Assembly: GCF_019355555.1 (NCBI RefSeq)
Contig: NZ_CP072141.1
Span: 216,001-280,000, forward strand
Length of the DNA stretch: 64,000 nt
Direction: 5' to 3'
Source of the DNA: Rhizobium sp. L51/94
Lineage (GTDB): Bacteria > Pseudomonadota > Alphaproteobacteria > Rhizobiales > Rhizobiaceae
In this document: in pieces, positions 1 to 9,280 of the stretch
Position numbering within the stretch: position 1 is the stretch's first letter
Layout of the letters: each line of letters opens with the position of its first letter
The notes under the pieces: model-generated
Seen by the model: the letters and a program-made list of their open reading frames with translations, nothing else
Databases searched by the model: none
Told to the model about the DNA's origin: nothing
Made by a program: the position numbers and the translations under genes

Positions 1-768
1 CCGCTCGGCCGCCCGGTTGCCGGTATCGCCATGGGCCTGATCAAGGAAGAGGACCGCTTTGCAGTTCTCTCCGACATCCTCGGCGACGAAGATCATCTCG
101 GCGACATGGACTTCAAGGTTGCCGGCACGGAAGGCGGCATCACCGCCCTTCAGATGGACATCAAGATCGAAGGCATCACTGAAGAGATCATGAACGTCGC
201 GCTGAACCAGGCGAAGGACGGTCGTCTTCACATCCTCAACGAGATGTCCAACGCCATTTCCGAAGGCCGTGGCCAGCTGGGCGAATTCGCTCCGCGCATC
301 GAGATCATGAACATCCCGGTCGACAAGATCCGTGAAGTCATCGGCTCCGGCGGCAAGGTCATCCGCGAAATCGTTGAAAAGACAGGCGCCAAGATCAACA
401 TCGAAGACGATGGCACGATCAAGATCGCATCCTCGTCCGGCAAGGAAATCGAAGCAGCCCGCAAGTGGATCCACTCGATCGTTGCCGAGCCTGAGATCAA
501 CCAGATCTACGAAGGCACGGTCGTCAAGACAGCCGACTTCGGCGCTTTCGTCAACTTCTTCGGCGCACGCGACGGCCTGGTGCACATCTCCCAGCTCGCA
601 GGCGACCGCGTTGCCAAGACGACTGACGTCGTCAAGGAAGGCCAGAAGGTCTGGGTCAAGCTGCTCGGCTTCGACGAACGCGGCAAGGTTCGCCTTTCCA
701 TGAAGGTCGTCGACCAGGCCACCGGCCAGGAAATCGTCGGCGAAAAGAAGGATGCCGCAGCCGAATAA
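1..768 (+). CDS. pnp: Polyribonucleotide nucleotidyltransferase (PNPase), 3' part
   Basis: Partial gene: the reading frame is open from the first base, so the 5' two thirds lie outside the window. PNPase degrades RNA 3' to 5' phosphorolytically and is a partner of RNase E in many bacteria. The visible 255 residues hold the end of the second RNase PH domain, a KH domain (motif [19 protein letters not shown], with the GxxG loop as GSGG) and an S1 domain ([18 protein letters not shown]... through VRLSMK). The short charged tail after S1 is usual for the family. A strong hairpin terminator follows at 792-823, so the next gene probably has its own promoter. Identification is firm. Confidence 0.97.
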   Translation, partial: PLGRPVAGIAMGLIKEEDRFAVLSDILGDEDHLGDMDFKVAGTEGGITALQMDIKIEGITEEIMNVALNQAKDGRLHILNEMSNAISEGRGQLGEFAPRIEIMNIPVDKIREVIGSGGKVIREIVEKTGAKINIEDDGTIKIASSSGKEIEAARKWIHSIVAEPEINQIYEGTVVKTADFGAFVNFFGARDGLVHISQLAGDRVAKTTDVVKEGQKVWVKLLGFDERGKVRLSMKVVDQATGQEIVGEKKDAAAE

Positions 769-791
769 GCTGCGCCTTCGCTTGCATCTCC

Positions 792-823
792 GGGGCGCGG
801 GACAAGTTCCGCGCCCCTTTTCT
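792..823 (+). terminator. Rho-independent terminator after pnp
   Basis: Perfect 9-bp GC stem (GGGGCGCGG at 792-800, CCGCGCCCC at 809-817) with an 8-base loop and a T-rich tail, 23 bases after the pnp stop codon. Confidence 0.85.
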
Positions 824-848
824 ATCCGCCTTTGACACGAGATAAGCC

Positions 849-1865
849 ATGAGCCGCGACGCCCTGAAGACCCTGTTCCATCCCTTTGCTTCCGCCACCG
901 TGGCTGCACCCAGTGAAGGTGAACGCATCCTGTTTCTCGGCGCCGAGGCCGGCTTCGCGCTGCCGCCCGAGTTCAAGGCGAGCCTGACCGCGGTGCAGGG
1001 TTTTCGCCCTCTCTATCGCCAGCTGCAGGCAAGCCGCATAGAGGCGACGCCTGAGATCGAGGGAACGGACTATGACGGCGCGCTGGTTCTCTGCACCAAG
1101 CACAAGGGCGAGAACGAGGCCAACATCGCCGAGGCGCTCGCACGGGTGAAACTCGGCGGCCTGATCGTCGTCGCCGGCGGCAAGGAAGACGGCATCGCCT
1201 CGTTGCGCAAGCGCGTCGAAGGCCTTGGTCTTACCATCGACCATATGCCGAAATATCACGGCGTGGCCTTCTGGTTCGGACGCCCCGAAGACACGGCGCC
1301 GATGCTGGCCAAGCTTCAGAAGCCGGCAATCCGCGTTGACGGCCGTTTCACGACGGCACCGGGCATGTTCTCCCACGAGCGCATCGACGCCGGCTCCGAA
1401 CTGCTCGCCTCACGCCTGCCGGCCGACTTTACCGGCGACGTCGCCGACTTCGGTGCCGGATGGGGTTACCTCGCCGTCGAGATGGGTACGCGCTCGCCTA
1501 AACTGGGGCGCATCGACCTCTACGAGGCAGATCACGCCGCACTGGAAGCCGCCAAGCACAATCTCGCTTCCAACATCCCGAACATCGCAGCGCGCTTCTT
1601 CTGGCACGACCTGGCTGGCGAATCCGTGCGCGACAAATACGATCTCGTCATCATGAACCCGCCTTTTCACGAAGGGCATGCCGCCGATCCGTTGCTGGGC
1701 CAGGCACTCATCAAGACGGCAGCCGGAGCGATCCGCAGTGGTGGCAGGCTGTTGCTCGTGGCAAACCGTGGCCTGCCCTATGAGCCGGTGCTGGCGGGCC
1801 TGTTCAAGAATAGCGGTGAAACTTGCCGCAATGCTCGGTTTAAAGTTTTGTGGGCAAGTAAATAG
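849..1865 (+). CDS. Class I SAM-dependent methyltransferase, RsmC-like (16S rRNA guanine-N2)
   Basis: 338 residues, the length of RsmC proteins that methylate G1207 of 16S rRNA. The C-terminal half is a Rossmann methyltransferase: SAM-binding motif DFGAGWGYLAVEMG and the catalytic motif NPPFHEG typical of enzymes that methylate exocyclic amino groups of bases. The N-terminal half is the degenerate, catalytically inactive methyltransferase-like domain seen in RsmC. The phrase FTTAPGMFSHERIDAGS just before motif I is also RsmC-like (xxPGxFSxxxLDxGS). The ATG at 849 lies shortly after the pnp terminator; there is no strong ribosome binding site. Rhizobial members are diverged from E. coli RsmC, so exact target is inferred, not shown. 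Confidence 0.85.
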   Translation: MSRDALKTLFHPFASATVAAPSEGERILFLGAEAGFALPPEFKASLTAVQGFRPLYRQLQASRIEATPEIEGTDYDGALVLCTKHKGENEANIAEALARVKLGGLIVVAGGKEDGIASLRKRVEGLGLTIDHMPKYHGVAFWFGRPEDTAPMLAKLQKPAIRVDGRFTTAPGMFSHERIDAGSELLASRLPADFTGDVADFGAGWGYLAVEMGTRSPKLGRIDLYEADHAALEAAKHNLASNIPNIAARFFWHDLAGESVRDKYDLVIMNPPFHEGHAADPLLGQALIKTAAGAIRSGGRLLLVANRGLPYEPVLAGLFKNSGETCRNARFKVLWASK

Positions 1866-1987
1866 GTTTGTCCACTACCGGACAATCCGGCATTCATAAT
1901 AAACTAATTAAGAATAAGCTCGACAGGGCGACGTGGAAGGGCTTATCTTCTGGCGACTGATATTTAACATCCAACGCCAGAAGCTCA

Positions 1988-3082
1988 ATGTCTAAGCAAA
2001 CGGTCAACGATGAACTGACCACTGTCGCCGGTGTGGGCTCTGCAATAGCTCTTCACGCGCAGAGCTATGGCTTCGACATTGTACCGATTTGCCATGCCCT
2101 CGATATTGATCCGGACGACCTGCAAAGCCTGACAGCGCGGATCAGCCTCGACCGCATGTGCCGTTTGTTGGAAGCCTGCGCATTGATGGCTGACGACGAA
2201 GCCTTCGGACTGAAATGTGCCGCCGGTTTTACGCTCGGCTCGAGCGGTCCGTTCGGCTACGGCATGATGACCGCGCCCACCGTTCGCGATTTCCTGGATT
2301 TTCTCGTCGATCATCTGGCATTTGCGTCGCAGGTTAGAGACTGCAGTCTCCAGAAGTCAGACAACGGCTCGGTCCTTTCCTGGAATTTCTCCCCATTGGT
2401 TTCGAAACGGGATCAGTATGTCGATCTGATCGTCGGCCTGCATCTACGCCATCTGGGCTGTCTGGTCGGTAAGGATATCGACCGCGTTGGCGTTGGGCTG
2501 CAACGGCAGAGACCGCGTCATCCGGCCTTCTTTCGACAGTACATGACCCGCCATCTGTCGTTTGGCATGCCCGTCAACAGCTTGCACGTGCCGGCCAGCC
2601 TTCTCGACCGTCGCAACCCCCGTGGCGACCCTACCCTCTTCAAGCTGATGAATATCCAGATCCGGACCCTGCAGGCGGATGAGGTGACCGAGGAGGAGTT
2701 TGTCGAGCAGGTACGCCGCTACATCCGGCGACGGATCGCCGAGGCGACGCTCTCGCTTGATCTGATCGCAGCCTACTTCGGCTTGTCGGAGCGCACGTTC
2801 CAGCGGAGACTGGCAGAGTTCGGAACGACGCTCAACGATCTCCGCGATGACGAGCGGCGGCGGCTGTGCCTCGCCTTGCTGCGCGACGGCAACCTTTCCA
2901 TTACCACCATTTCCTATCGACTGGGATATTCGGCGCCCAGCGCTTTCACGCGGTCGGTCTATCGCTGGTTCGGCGCTTCGCCCAAGACTTTGCGCAACGT
3001 CAATGCCGAAGAAAGCAGCAGACTGCAGGAATCGCGGGGAGATGACCTTGACGCGCCTACACAAATCAGGAAGATTTCATGA
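1988..3082 (+). CDS. AraC-family transcriptional regulator (OruR/ArgR-like)
   Basis: 364 residues. The first ~200 residues match the arabinose-binding-like domain of OruR-type AraC regulators (motifs such as FGYGMMTAPTVRDFLDFL). The last ~100 residues are a double helix-turn-helix AraC domain: LSLDLIAAYFGLSERTFQRRL, then ISYRLGYSAPSAFTRSVYRWFGASPKTLR, which is the conserved second recognition region. The effector is unknown. It stands alone: the 122 bases upstream and 185 bases downstream hold no gene I can support, and the flanking genes do not name a regulon. OruR relatives control amino-acid catabolism, but that cannot be transferred here. Confidence 0.85.
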   Translation: MSKQTVNDELTTVAGVGSAIALHAQSYGFDIVPICHALDIDPDDLQSLTARISLDRMCRLLEACALMADDEAFGLKCAAGFTLGSSGPFGYGMMTAPTVRDFLDFLVDHLAFASQVRDCSLQKSDNGSVLSWNFSPLVSKRDQYVDLIVGLHLRHLGCLVGKDIDRVGVGLQRQRPRHPAFFRQYMTRHLSFGMPVNSLHVPASLLDRRNPRGDPTLFKLMNIQIRTLQADEVTEEEFVEQVRRYIRRRIAEATLSLDLIAAYFGLSERTFQRRLAEFGTTLNDLRDDERRRLCLALLRDGNLSITTISYRLGYSAPSAFTRSVYRWFGASPKTLRNVNAEESSRLQESRGDDLDAPTQIRKIS

Positions 3083-3267
3083 CGTCGTCTTGATAGGCGA
3101 CTACAGCCATGAACTGTTGCGCAGAAAGATAAATTTCTGGCGCCCGTCGTTAACGACAGATGAGCCTCTCCATAGTATTCAGCGCTTTCAGCCAGTCATT
3201 ATCGCGTCGTTCGCCTTGGGCGTAGCGCCGGTAAAAGATCTTGCGCCCCCTCATTTAGCGGACCGCC

Positions 3268-3525
3268 ATGCCTAGAATCTTTCCGTCGACGGAATCTACG
3301 CCTCCGTCGCCCAAACTCACATCTCGTGAAAAAGATATCTTGCAACTGATAGCCGACGGCCATCGGCTGGAGGAGATCGGCCGTACGCTGGAGCTGCCCG
3401 AACCAGAAATCGAGCAGCTGATGAAGACGGTTGAGGAGAAACTGGGAGCAAGCAACCGGCTGCACGCAGTGACCATCGCCGTGCTGCATGGCCATATAGC
3501 CATAGGTCCGGAACAGCCAAGATAG
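3268..3525 (+). CDS. Short LuxR/GerE-type DNA-binding protein
   Basis: 85 residues consisting of little more than a GerE helix-turn-helix domain (LTSREKDILQLIADGHRLEEIGRTLEL ... KLGASNRLHAVTIAVLHG, which matches the LTxRE...L...G.....IA..L......V......I..KL...NR..A pattern). The canonical TVK of the recognition helix is replaced (EPEIEQLMKTVEEKL), so DNA contact may be altered. There is no receiver or autoinducer domain, so partner control is unknown. Stand-alone GerE proteins occur in rhizobia. Gene is convergent with fabI. Confidence 0.7.
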   Translation: MPRIFPSTESTPPSPKLTSREKDILQLIADGHRLEEIGRTLELPEPEIEQLMKTVEEKLGASNRLHAVTIAVLHGHIAIGPEQPR

Positions 3526-3537
3526 GCCCCGCCGTAT

Positions 3538-3563
3538 AGACCGACGCAGTACTGCGCCGGTCT
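3538..3563. terminator. Hairpin between convergent luxR-like gene and fabI
   Basis: Inverted repeat AGACCG-A-CGCAG / CTGCG-C-CGGTCT with a 2-base loop and one mismatch, placed in the 49-base gap between two convergent stop codons. The following T tract is poor (GATGTTT), so its strength as a terminator is uncertain. Confidence 0.55.
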
Positions 3564-3574
3564 GATGTTTGGTA

Positions 3575-4381
3575 TCAGTCGATTTCAGCCCGCGTCAGCG
3601 TTTCCAGCGTCGGCATCGAGGTGATGTTGAAGCCGGAATCGACGTGATGGATTTCGCCCGTCACGCCTGCGGAAAGATCCGACAGAAGATACAGCGCCGA
3701 ACTGCCGACATTATCGATCGTCACGGTCTTGCGCAGCGGCGCGTTGTGCTGGTTCCACGACAGGATGGCGCGGGCATCGGCAATACCGGCGCCTGCAAGC
3801 GTACGGATAGGGCCGGCCGAGATGGCGTTGACGCGGATCCCGCGCGGACCGTAATCGGCCGCCAGATAGCGCACCGATGCTTCGAGCGCTGCCTTTGCAA
3901 CACCCATGACATTGTAGTTCGGGATCACGCGCGACGAGCCGTTATAGGTCAGCGTCAGCATGCTGCCGCCTTCGGTCATCAGCGTGGCAACCCGCTTGGC
4001 GATTTCGGTGAAGGAAAAACAGGAGATTACCATGGTCCGCGAAAAGTTATCGCGCGTGGTATTGGCATAGAGACCCTTGAGTTCGTTCTTGTCGGAAAAG
4101 CCAATGGCATGGACGACGAAATCGACGCTGCCCCAGCGGCTCTTCAGGGCATCGATAACGCTATCGACCGAGGCAATATCCTCTACATCGCAGGGCAGGA
4201 TGAAGTCCGAACCGAGTTCGGCGGCGAGCGGCTTTACCCGCTTGCCCAGCGCATCACCCTGGAAGGTGAAGGCCAATTCCGCCCCCTGGGCAGCCAGCGC
4301 CTTCGCGATGCCCCAGGCGATGGAATGATTGTTCGCGACACCCATGATGAGTCCGCGCTTACCCTGCATTATTCCGGTCAT
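3575..4381 (-). CDS. fabI: Enoyl-[acyl-carrier-protein] reductase (NADH)
   Basis: 268 residues. Reduces trans-2-enoyl-ACP in the last step of each fatty acid elongation cycle; target of triclosan/diazaborine-type inhibitors in the family. Short-chain dehydrogenase fold with the FabI-specific nucleotide loop GKRGLIMGVANNHSIAWGIA and the Y-x9-Y-x6-K arrangement (Y146, Y156, K163). The start at 4381 (MTGIMQGKRG) is chosen because it is the standard FabI N-terminus and lies 4 bases after the fabB stop; a longer upstream reading frame lies inside fabB. Third gene of the fabA-fabB-fabI block. Confidence 0.96.
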   Translation of the reverse strand: MTGIMQGKRGLIMGVANNHSIAWGIAKALAAQGAELAFTFQGDALGKRVKPLAAELGSDFILPCDVEDIASVDSVIDALKSRWGSVDFVVHAIGFSDKNELKGLYANTTRDNFSRTMVISCFSFTEIAKRVATLMTEGGSMLTLTYNGSSRVIPNYNVMGVAKAALEASVRYLAADYGPRGIRVNAISAGPIRTLAGAGIADARAILSWNQHNAPLRKTVTIDNVGSSALYLLSDLSAGVTGEIHHVDSGFNITSMPTLETLTRAEID

Positions 4382-4385
4382 TGAT

Positions 4386-5609
4386 TTATCCGTTGTGGCG
4401 CTGGAACACGAGCGTAGCGTTGGTCCCGCCGAAGCCGAAGGAGTTGGAAAGCACGGTATCCATCCGGGCGTTGTCGATGCGCTTACGCACGATCGGAACG
4501 CCGTCAAATTCCGGGTCGAGTTCTGTGATGTGGGCGCTCTCGCCGATGAAGCGCTCCTGCATCATCAGGATCGAGTAGATCGACTCCTGGACGCCGGCTG
4601 CACCGAGCGAATGGCCGGTCTGCGACTTCGTGGATTGGATCGGCGGAATTTTGTCGCCGAACACTTCGCGGATCGCGCCGATTTCCTTGCTGTCGCCCAC
4701 CGGCGTAGAGGTCCCGTGAGTGTTGATGTAGTCGACCTCGCCGTCCACCGTCTTCAGCGCCTGGCGCATGCAGCGAATGGCACCCTCGCCCGACGGTGCG
4801 ACCATGTCGTAGCCATCCGAGGTGGCACCATATCCGGTGATCTCGCAGTAGATCTTGGCGCCGCGCGCCTTGGCATGCTCGAGTTCTTCGAGCACCAGCA
4901 CACCGGCACCGCCGGCAATGACGAAGCCGTCCCGGCTGACGTCATAGGCGCGTGACGCGGTCGACGGGGTGTCGTTGTACTTTGACGACATCGCGCCCAT
5001 GGCATCGAACAGGTTGGACATAGTCCAGTCGAGATCTTCGTGGCCGCCGGCAAACATCACGTCCTGCTTGCCCCACTGGATCATCTCCATCGCATTGCCG
5101 ATGCAATGGGCGGAGGTCGAGCAGGCGGACGAGATCGAGTAGTTGACGCCGTGGATCTTGAACCAGGTGGCAAGGGTCGCCGACGCGGTCGATGACATCG
5201 CCTTCGGAACCGCGAACGGGCCGATGCGCTTCGGGCTGTTGTTCTTGATGGTGATGTCGGCCGCTTCGATCAGCGTGCGCGTCGAAGGCCCGCCGGAGCC
5301 CATGATGATGCCGGTGCGCTCGTTGCCACCGATGTCCGAATCCTCGAGGCCTGAATCAGCGATTGCCTGCTTCATGGCCACGTGGTTCCACGCACCGCCC
5401 TGCGACAGGAAGCGCATGGCGCGACGGTCGACCAGATCGGTCGGATCTAGCGACGGCTTGCCCCAGACGTGGCATCTGAAACCGTGCTCGGCAAAATCGG
5501 GCGAGAACGAGATGCCGGACTTGGTCTCGCGCAGCGCAGCAGTGACTTCGGCGGCATCGTTTCCGATGGAAGAGACAATACCAAGACCTGTGACAACAAC
5601 CCGTCTCAT
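4386..5609 (-). CDS. fabB: 3-oxoacyl-[acyl-carrier-protein] synthase I
   Basis: 407 residues, starting [16 protein letters not shown]. Condenses malonyl-ACP with unsaturated acyl-ACP, the elongation step specific to anaerobic-type unsaturated fatty acid synthesis. The Cys-His-His triad aligns with E. coli numbering: C163 in [13 protein letters not shown]298 in [13 protein letters not shown]333 in [12 protein letters not shown]. The pairing with fabA directly upstream separates it from a FabF. Four bases separate it from fabI, so the two are surely co-transcribed. Start chosen by family N-terminus; the upstream extension in the same frame would run into fabA. Confidence 0.97.
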   Translation of the reverse strand: MRRVVVTGLGIVSSIGNDAAEVTAALRETKSGISFSPDFAEHGFRCHVWGKPSLDPTDLVDRRAMRFLSQGGAWNHVAMKQAIADSGLEDSDIGGNERTGIIMGSGGPSTRTLIEAADITIKNNSPKRIGPFAVPKAMSSTASATLATWFKIHGVNYSISSACSTSAHCIGNAMEMIQWGKQDVMFAGGHEDLDWTMSNLFDAMGAMSSKYNDTPSTASRAYDVSRDGFVIAGGAGVLVLEELEHAKARGAKIYCEITGYGATSDGYDMVAPSGEGAIRCMRQALKTVDGEVDYINTHGTSTPVGDSKEIGAIREVFGDKIPPIQSTKSQTGHSLGAAGVQESIYSILMMQERFIGESAHITELDPEFDGVPIVRKRIDNARMDTVLSNSFGFGGTNATLVFQRHNG

Positions 5610-5676
5610 GTGTTGGACCTTTTTGTTAGTGTCGAATTGCATGCAGTGGATAGAGGATCGCGCGCGTGAACGCCAA

Positions 5677-6192
5677 TCACTCCGCCTTTTCCTTGGCCAA
5701 CCCGACCCTGAGGTCGGTTGCCCGGTAGATTTCCTCGCCATCGGCCTTCATCCAGCCATCGGCGATGCCAAGCACCATGCGACCGCGCATAACGCGCTTG
5801 AAATCAATGCCGAATTGCAGAAGTTTCGTCGCCGGGCGGACCATGCCCTTGAACTTCACTTCACCGGTCGAAAGCGCCATGCCACGGCCCGGTTCTCCGA
5901 GCCAGCCGAGATAGAAGCCCGTCAACTGCCACATGCCGTCGAGACCGAGGCAGCCTGGCATGATCGGATTGCCGGCAAAATGGCACGGGAAATACCAGTC
6001 GTCCGGACGCACGTCGTATTCCGCGCGCACGTATCCCTTGTCGAAGGCACCACCAGTTTCCGAGATATCGGTAATGCGGTGAACCATCAGCATCGGCGGC
6101 AACGGCAATTGTGCGTTACCTGGCCCGAACAATTCGCCGCGACCGCAGCTCAGGATTTCCTCGTAGTTGAAGCTGGATGGTTTCGTCGTCAT
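5677..6192 (-). CDS. fabA: 3-hydroxydecanoyl-[acyl-carrier-protein] dehydratase/isomerase
   Basis: 171 residues, hot-dog fold. Dehydrates 3-hydroxydecanoyl-ACP and isomerises trans-2 to cis-3-decenoyl-ACP, the branch point to unsaturated fatty acids. Active-site His71 and Asp85 are visible in [23 protein letters not shown]. Start at 6192 ([13 protein letters not shown]) is the usual family N-terminus rather than the in-frame ATG seven codons upstream. First gene of the fabA-fabB-fabI operon, divergent from irr, an arrangement common in Rhizobiaceae. Confidence 0.97.
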   Translation of the reverse strand: MTTKPSSFNYEEILSCGRGELFGPGNAQLPLPPMLMVHRITDISETGGAFDKGYVRAEYDVRPDDWYFPCHFAGNPIMPGCLGLDGMWQLTGFYLGWLGEPGRGMALSTGEVKFKGMVRPATKLLQFGIDFKRVMRGRMVLGIADGWMKADGEEIYRATDLRVGLAKEKAE

Positions 6193-6490
6193 AAAAATCC
6201 GTTTCCCCCGCATGAATGCCTTTGGCGAGTGAGGTTAGTGTAAGATCGGCAGGAATTGAAGCTCTAGCATTGGCTTGTCCATTCCCGCCCACTGATCGGG
6301 CACGTTTCACCTTTATGTGGTGGTCGCATACAGGAAGCCCAAGGCTGCTGCCAGAGGCAAATGCTCTAAAAGCCGGACATTGCGGCTTTTTGCCCGTCAA
6401 TGTCCCCACTCGAACTATTGAAAGCCGGGCAAGCAAAAGATATATGAAGCACTCAAGAATAGTCGACACGACGACTTTGGAGTCCGTTTG
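6193..6490. promoter_or_regulatory. Divergent fabA/irr intergenic region
   Basis: 298 bases between two divergent genes, so it must carry both promoters. It also holds a terminator-like hairpin (listed separately, 6368-6391). I could not place a -35/-10 pair with confidence. Confidence 0.5.
6368..6391 (+). terminator. Terminator-like hairpin upstream of irr
   Basis: AAAAGCCG (6368-6375) pairs perfectly with CGGCTTTT (6383-6390), followed by another T. The loop is 7 bases. It lies about 100 bases before the irr start, where no gene ends on the + strand, so it could end a short leader or a small RNA. Confidence 0.5.
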
Positions 6491-6910
6491 ATGGCGTTTG
6501 CAGCCGAATTGCCGATCGAGACCAGACTGCGCATGGCGGGCCTGCGGCCGACCCGGCAGCGAGTCGCGCTGGGCGATCTGCTGTTTGCCAAGGGCGACCG
6601 TCACCTCACCGTCGAGGAACTGCACGAGGAAGCCGTCGCCGCAAAGGTGCCGGTGTCTCTGGCTACCGTTTACAATACGCTGCACCAGTTTACCGAGGCG
6701 GGCCTTATCCGCGTACTCGCCGTCGAGAGCGCCCGCACCTATTTCGACACCAACGTGTCGGACCATCACCACTTCTTCGTTGAAGGACACAACGAAGTCC
6801 TGGACATTCCAATCAGCAATCTTGTCATCGACAATCTTCCGGAGCCACCGGAAGGCATGGAAATCGCCCATGTCGACGTGGTCATCCGCCTGCGTCCGAT
6901 CCAGCGCTAG
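6491..6910 (+). CDS. irr: Iron response regulator Irr (Fur family)
   Basis: 139 residues. Irr is the global iron regulator of Rhizobiales; it represses iron-demanding functions when haem is scarce. Fur fold is visible: winged helix with RMAGLRPTRQRVALGDLLF and LATVYNTLHQFTEAGLIRVL, then the His-rich segment SDHHHFFVEGHNEV, which is the conserved haem/metal-binding HHH of Irr. The N-terminal GCPWHD haem regulatory motif of Bradyrhizobium Irr is absent, as in other Rhizobiaceae. ATG at 6491 preferred over the overlapping TTG at 6488. Divergent from fabA. Confidence 0.93.
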   Translation: MAFAAELPIETRLRMAGLRPTRQRVALGDLLFAKGDRHLTVEELHEEAVAAKVPVSLATVYNTLHQFTEAGLIRVLAVESARTYFDTNVSDHHHFFVEGHNEVLDIPISNLVIDNLPEPPEGMEIAHVDVVIRLRPIQR

Positions 6911-6926
6911 CTGCCAGTCAATCCTT

Positions 6927-7562
6927 CTATAAGACATCGTCCGGATGACGTCCGGGCCTTGGGCGATAGCCGCGAAAAGTCCAACCGAACCACAAAGCTC
7001 CGCCGCGAACCCCGAACGCCGCGATCACCCCGAGCGCAGAGGCGGCATACAGCGGCATTGGCGTCGAATTGGCGGCAACAAAGACGCATGCGCCGATGAG
7101 CGCAGCCGTCACATAGATCTCCGGACGCAGCAGCACTGACGGCTCGTTGCTGATCATATCGCGCAGGATGCCGCCGAAGGTGGCCGTCAATGTGCCGGTG
7201 ACGATGGCAACCGTCGGCGAACCCGTGGCTGCCAGGCCCTTGGCGGCGCCCATCACGCAATAGGCCGCCAGCCCGACGGCATCGAGCCAGATCAGCAGCT
7301 TGTATCGCGACTCTAGCAGATGCGCCGTGAAGAACACGACGACGCCGATGACGCAGCAGACGAGGATATAGGTCGGATTGAGCACCCAGAAGACCGGCAG
7401 CCTGCCGAGCACGATGTCGCGCAGCGTGCCACCGCCGATCCCTGTCACCGCCGCCAGAAACAGAAATCCGATCAGGTCGAGCTGCTTGCGTGATGCAGAC
7501 AGGGCGCCGGTCGCGGCGAAGACGGCAACGCCTGCATAATCGAGGAACGACAGTAGCGACAT
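6927..7562 (-). CDS. Trimeric intracellular cation (TRIC) channel family membrane protein
   Basis: 211 residues with about seven hydrophobic segments arranged as two repeats of the UPF0126/TRIC unit. Each repeat carries the glycine-rich signature: GVAVFAATGALSA then TGIGGGTLRDIVLGRLP in the first, and GLAAYCVMGA then TATFGGILRDMISNEPSVLL in the second. Prokaryotic TRIC proteins are trimeric K+/Na+-conducting channels in the inner membrane. Start at 7562 (MSLLSFLDYAG) matches family N-termini; an ATG four codons upstream is possible. Convergent with irr with 16 bases between stops. Confidence 0.88.
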   Translation of the reverse strand: MSLLSFLDYAGVAVFAATGALSASRKQLDLIGFLFLAAVTGIGGGTLRDIVLGRLPVFWVLNPTYILVCCVIGVVVFFTAHLLESRYKLLIWLDAVGLAAYCVMGAAKGLAATGSPTVAIVTGTLTATFGGILRDMISNEPSVLLRPEIYVTAALIGACVFVAANSTPMPLYAASALGVIAAFGVRGGALWFGWTFRGYRPRPGRHPDDVL

Positions 7563-7698
7563 GAATGGCCCCACGAACAGGTCTGCTGCAAATGCCGCAG
7601 TGGATCACGGCAGTCAGGGCCGCGCAAGGAGGAAGGACTAACTTGCAGCCCGGACTGCCACGCGCCTGTGTCGGAGCCCGTTATTGCGAGGTGATTTT

Positions 7699-8175
7699 GT
7701 GAGATTTTTGTTTCTGGCATTTTTGAATGTCATGGCGTTCGTGGTCATGCCCGCAGTCGCCAGCGCCCAGCAGGCGCTCCTGACCGATCCCGTCGCTTTC
7801 GAAAAGGAGCATTTCACCAAGCGTTGCGGCGCCGGCGTCACCTTTGGCGATGGATTTGCGACAGAGCAGGACATCAACAACGACAAGCGCGGCGATATCG
7901 TCATCAACGAAGGTGAAATCACCTGCAAGGGCGAAAAAGGCCCCGACTGCACCGATGAAGGTTGCCCGCACAACTTCTACATCCAGGTCGACACCGGCGG
8001 CTACCTGATGATCGCCACCGCGCAGATCTACAGCTACGACTTCATCATGCGGTTCGGCAACATGGTGCTTGTGATGAAGATGCATCCGCGTTTCTGCGAC
8101 CGCACGGACACCGAACCATGCCAGATCACGGTGCGCGTGCGCGGTACCAAGTTCACGACGATCTTCAAGAAGTAG
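7699..8175 (+). CDS. Secreted hypothetical protein
   Basis: 158 residues from the GTG at 7699, chosen because a ribosome binding site (GCGAGGTG, 7686-7693) lies six bases before it; a TTG five codons upstream is in frame but would sit on top of that site. N-terminus is a signal peptide (MRFLFLAFLNVMAFVVMPAVASAQQ, cleavage likely after ASA). The mature part has six cysteines (CGAG, ITCKG, DCTDEGCP, FCDR, PCQI), suggesting disulfides in the periplasm. Function unknown; I do not recognise a named family. Confidence 0.7.
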   Translation: MRFLFLAFLNVMAFVVMPAVASAQQALLTDPVAFEKEHFTKRCGAGVTFGDGFATEQDINNDKRGDIVINEGEITCKGEKGPDCTDEGCPHNFYIQVDTGGYLMIATAQIYSYDFIMRFGNMVLVMKMHPRFCDRTDTEPCQITVRVRGTKFTTIFKK

Positions 8176-8204
8176 GCGCAGGCGCCATTGGCGTCTTCGA
8201 GGTC

Positions 8205-8975
8205 TCAGTCCGCGTGGCAGGGCCAGCCGGCCGGCTTTTTCAGGGCGGGCGGCAGCTTAGTCTTGTCGTCGCCGCAGGACAGATCGATCTGCGGCTGCAG
8301 CAGACCGCGCGCATTTGAGAGATCCAGACCTTCGATATCGGTCAGGAACATGAATGCCCTGTCGAAGTTTATCGGCCCCTCGACGCTGGCAGCATCGAAA
8401 TGGGCACGCGATAGGTTGGCGAGGGTAAAATTCGTATCGCCCAGCACCGCCTTGTCGAAGTTCGCCCGTCCGAGTTCCGCCTTCTGGAAGTCGGCCCCGG
8501 TCAGTTTCGCTCCGGAAAAATTGGCTCTCTGCAGTTCGGCACTGGCAAAAGACGCACCATCGGCCGACACCTTGGAAAAACCGCTGCGGTAGGCCTGGAC
8601 CCGCGCAAAGTCCGCCTTCTTCATCGTCGAGCCGGTAAACCAGGCGCGCATAAGGTTGGCTTTTTCGAGCTGCGCCCCGTCCAGGTTCGAGTTCGGAAGC
8701 CCGGTGACAGACAGATCGGCGCCGGAAAGGTTGGCATCCTTGAGGTTGCTGCCGTCAAGCATGATATTCTTCTTGCTGCATTCGCTCCAATCGAGACCTG
8801 GCTCCGGCATGCTGTCGCAATCGGCAGCCCGGGCGCCCGGCGCGCAAGAAAACGCCAGCGAGGCAGCAAGTGCGAACATGGCAAGCGGCACGGGGTGGCG
8901 ACGGCCTTTGCCGCCGATGGCTTGAGCCAAAGGCATCCCCTGTCTCAATGAAACTACCGGCGTATCAACAACCAT
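8205..8975 (-). CDS. Secreted pentapeptide-repeat protein
   Basis: 256 residues. A hydrophobic stretch (VPLAMFALAASLAFSCAPGARA) looks like a signal peptide, then from about residue 75 there is a run of A(D/N)LXX pentapeptides (ANLSG, ADLSV, ANLMR, ADFAR, ANFSG, ADFQK, ANFDK, TNFTL, ANLSR) that fold as a right-handed quadrilateral beta-helix. Two cysteine pairs flank it. Exported pentapeptide proteins have no general assigned role. The start is uncertain: an ATG 13 codons downstream (8936) gives a more ordinary signal peptide. Confidence 0.75.
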   Translation of the reverse strand: MVVDTPVVSLRQGMPLAQAIGGKGRRHPVPLAMFALAASLAFSCAPGARAADCDSMPEPGLDWSECSKKNIMLDGSNLKDANLSGADLSVTGLPNSNLDGAQLEKANLMRAWFTGSTMKKADFARVQAYRSGFSKVSADGASFASAELQRANFSGAKLTGADFQKAELGRANFDKAVLGDTNFTLANLSRAHFDAASVEGPINFDRAFMFLTDIEGLDLSNARGLLQPQIDLSCGDDKTKLPPALKKPAGWPCHAD

Positions 8976-9037
8976 GCCACACCCATGTCACCTGATTTCC
9001 AACGCTCCAGCCTCCGGCTTTTGCGCCTGTCTGTCGA

Positions 9038-9280
9038 TCAGCCATCATCCTTGACGTCCGCTTCCGGACGGTCGCCGCCGCTGGCCGACTCGGTCTTCCA
9101 GCTTCCGTCCGCCGCCTGATAGGCGATCTCCGCATCCTGGCCGCCGATCTGCTGACGCTTTGCCGCGTCCTTGGCAGCTTTCAGGGCCTGCGCATGATCA
9201 GGGAATGTTTCAGACCATACGTCGCCCAGTCGATAACCCCAGCCTTCGTCGTGTTCGGCAACATGATACGTAACGTGCAT
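9038..9280 (-). CDS. DUF2188 domain protein
   Basis: 80 residues. Matches the small DUF2188 fold: a paired beta start (THVAEHDEGWGYRLG-like segment, here TYHVAEHDEGWGYRLGDV), a helix with HAQALKAAKDAAKRQQ and a final beta (AEIAYQAADGSWKTESA). These proteins are common, small and of unknown function in proteobacteria. Acidic tail of ten residues. No operon partner: 62 bases separate it from the pentapeptide gene on the same strand. Confidence 0.7.
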   Translation of the reverse strand: MHVTYHVAEHDEGWGYRLGDVWSETFPDHAQALKAAKDAAKRQQIGGQDAEIAYQAADGSWKTESASGGDRPEADVKDDG

